From positions 1 through 6,643 of the forward strand of contig CAZBMF010000118.1 of assembly GCA_964492925.1 (NCBI GenBank): DNA of 6,643 nt, read 5' to 3'. A program made the position numbers and the translations under genes. The notes under the pieces were generated by a model. That model was not told the DNA's origin and did no database searches. It was given only the letters and a program-made list of their open reading frames with translations. This document shows positions 5,806-6,643 of the stretch, piece by piece. The stretch is from VMCP01 sp964492925. Its GTDB lineage: Bacteria; Bacteroidota; Bacteroidia; NS11-12g; UBA955. Position 1 is the stretch's first letter. The number at the start of each line of letters is the position of its first letter.

Positions 5806-6643
5806 TCAATACTGTAACCCCTGAGGTTTTGCCAGAATACCAACTGATTGATTCTGGAGATTTTGAAAAATTAGAGCGTTTTGGTCCTTGGGTAATGAGA
5901 CGACCAGAGCCACAAGCGGTTTGGAGTAAATCCATGAATGAGGCAGAATGGCAAAAAATGTCACACGCCACATTTACAAGGAAAAACAATGAAGCTAAAG
6001 ATGGTGATTCTGGTAACTGGAATATCAAAAAAGGGATGCCAGATAGGTGGCATGTTCGGTATAAAAATGGACCATTAAACTTTAAAATGAGGTTGGCGTT
6101 AACTTCATTTAAACACGTAGGATTGTTTCCTGAACAAGCAGATAACTGGGATTTTATTGCCAAGAGAATCAAGCAATTTAAAGGAACGGAAAAGCCAAGA
6201 GTTTTAAATCTTTTTGCCTACACTGGAGGAGCAAGTGTTGCAGCTTGTCAAGCGGGAGCAGATGTCACTCATGTAGACAGTGTAAAACAAGTGGTAACTT
6301 GGAGTCGTGAGAATATGGAAGAAAGTGGACTGAATGGAATTCGATGGGTGGTTGAAGATGCATTTAAATTTGTGCAAAGAGAATTAAAGCGTGGTAGAAA
6401 ATACGATGGCATCATTTTAGATCCACCTGCATATGGAAGAGGTCCAGATGGCGAAAAATGGGTACTTGAAAAACAAATCAATGACTTATTGAGAATGTGC
6501 TCTCAATTGCTTTCTGATCAAGGTTTTTTTGTGATTAATTTATATTCTTTGGGATTTTCTACGTTGATTACGCAAAATCTCATCAATGATCATTTCGGCC
6601 CTAGAAAAGATCTCGAAAGTGGCGAAATTTATTTGGAAGATAA
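5802..6643 (+). CDS. Class I SAM-dependent methyltransferase, RlmI/RlmK-like family (3' end beyond the window)
   Basis: An open frame from GTG 5802 runs 280 codons to the right edge without a stop. It has a Rossmann-fold methyltransferase core: SAM-binding motif I LNLFAYTGGAS (135-145), acidic ribose-binding residue Asp159 in THVDSV (156-161), and catalytic-region motif DPPAYGRGP (207-215). The N-terminal part (about 20-110, with GPWVMRRPEP at 28-37) resembles the region ahead of the core in COG1092-type enzymes, which include 23S rRNA methyltransferases. No PUA domain is visible, so it is shorter than E. coli RlmI. The substrate cannot be named; an RNA target is the family expectation. The homologues I recall have about 290-300 residues, so only a short C-terminal piece is probably missing. 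GTG 5802 shares GTGA with the parC stop. The next in-frame ATG (codon 32) would remove conserved sequence, so GTG is preferred. Confidence 0.85.
   Translation, partial: MINTVTPEVLPEYQLIDSGDFEKLERFGPWVMRRPEPQAVWSKSMNEAEWQKMSHATFTRKNNEAKDGDSGNWNIKKGMPDRWHVRYKNGPLNFKMRLALTSFKHVGLFPEQADNWDFIAKRIKQFKGTEKPRVLNLFAYTGGASVAACQAGADVTHVDSVKQVVTWSRENMEESGLNGIRWVVEDAFKFVQRELKRGRKYDGIILDPPAYGRGPDGEKWVLEKQINDLLRMCSQLLSDQGFFVINLYSLGFSTLITQNLINDHFGPRKDLESGEIYLED

Noticed and set aside
5601..5843. A minus-strand frame encoding a polyglycine run
   Set aside because: The glycine run is the complement of the ParC polyproline codons, so it is a shadow of parC.
5612..6172. A 186-codon minus-strand open frame across the parC end and the methyltransferase start
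   Set aside because: It lies antisense to two well-supported genes, and its product includes runs of Leu, Val and His that come from reading the polyproline and acidic codons backwards. No family resemblance.

Overview
The window looks like ordinary chromosomal DNA from a member of the Bacteroidota, probably Flavobacteriales-like. The grounds are a low-GC sequence, start codons mostly without Shine-Dalgarno sequences, two matches to the Bacteroidota promoter pattern (TTTG then TAnnTTTG), a Bacteroidota-type ParC, and the gene series sigma-54 activator, LptE-like lipoprotein, unknown TPR protein, SecG. That series is familiar to me from this phylum, where it often leads on to groES and groEL. 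The exact genus cannot be told from this stretch.

Layout. Two gene sets diverge from a 148-base intergenic region (2973-3120). Leftward on the minus strand runs a tightly packed operon: a sigma-54 enhancer-binding ATPase without a receiver domain (2972-1725), an LptE-like outer-membrane lipoprotein (1738-1229), a conserved protein of unknown function with TPR-like ends and a long acidic linker (1232-27), and the first ten codons of a probable secG (30-1). Each junction overlaps, by 14, 4 and 4 bases. Rightward on the plus strand are parC (topoisomerase IV subunit A, 3121-5805) and a class I SAM-dependent methyltransferase (5802 to beyond the right edge). These two also share a 4-base GTGA overlap.

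How the genes work together. The leftward operon joins a transcription activator to envelope biogenesis: LptE-type LPS delivery to the outer membrane and SecG in the protein translocon. The TPR protein between them may share that theme, but this is inference from position. The rightward pair couples chromosome decatenation to an RNA-methyltransferase-like enzyme; such pairings are often only housekeeping co-transcription. No mobile element, CRISPR array, tRNA, rRNA, phage gene or defence system is visible. I find no convincing undescribed system. The points most worth checking are a sliding-clamp-like QLDLL tail on ParC behind an acidic and polyproline linker, the nearly leaderless predicted parC transcript, and the unknown TPR protein.
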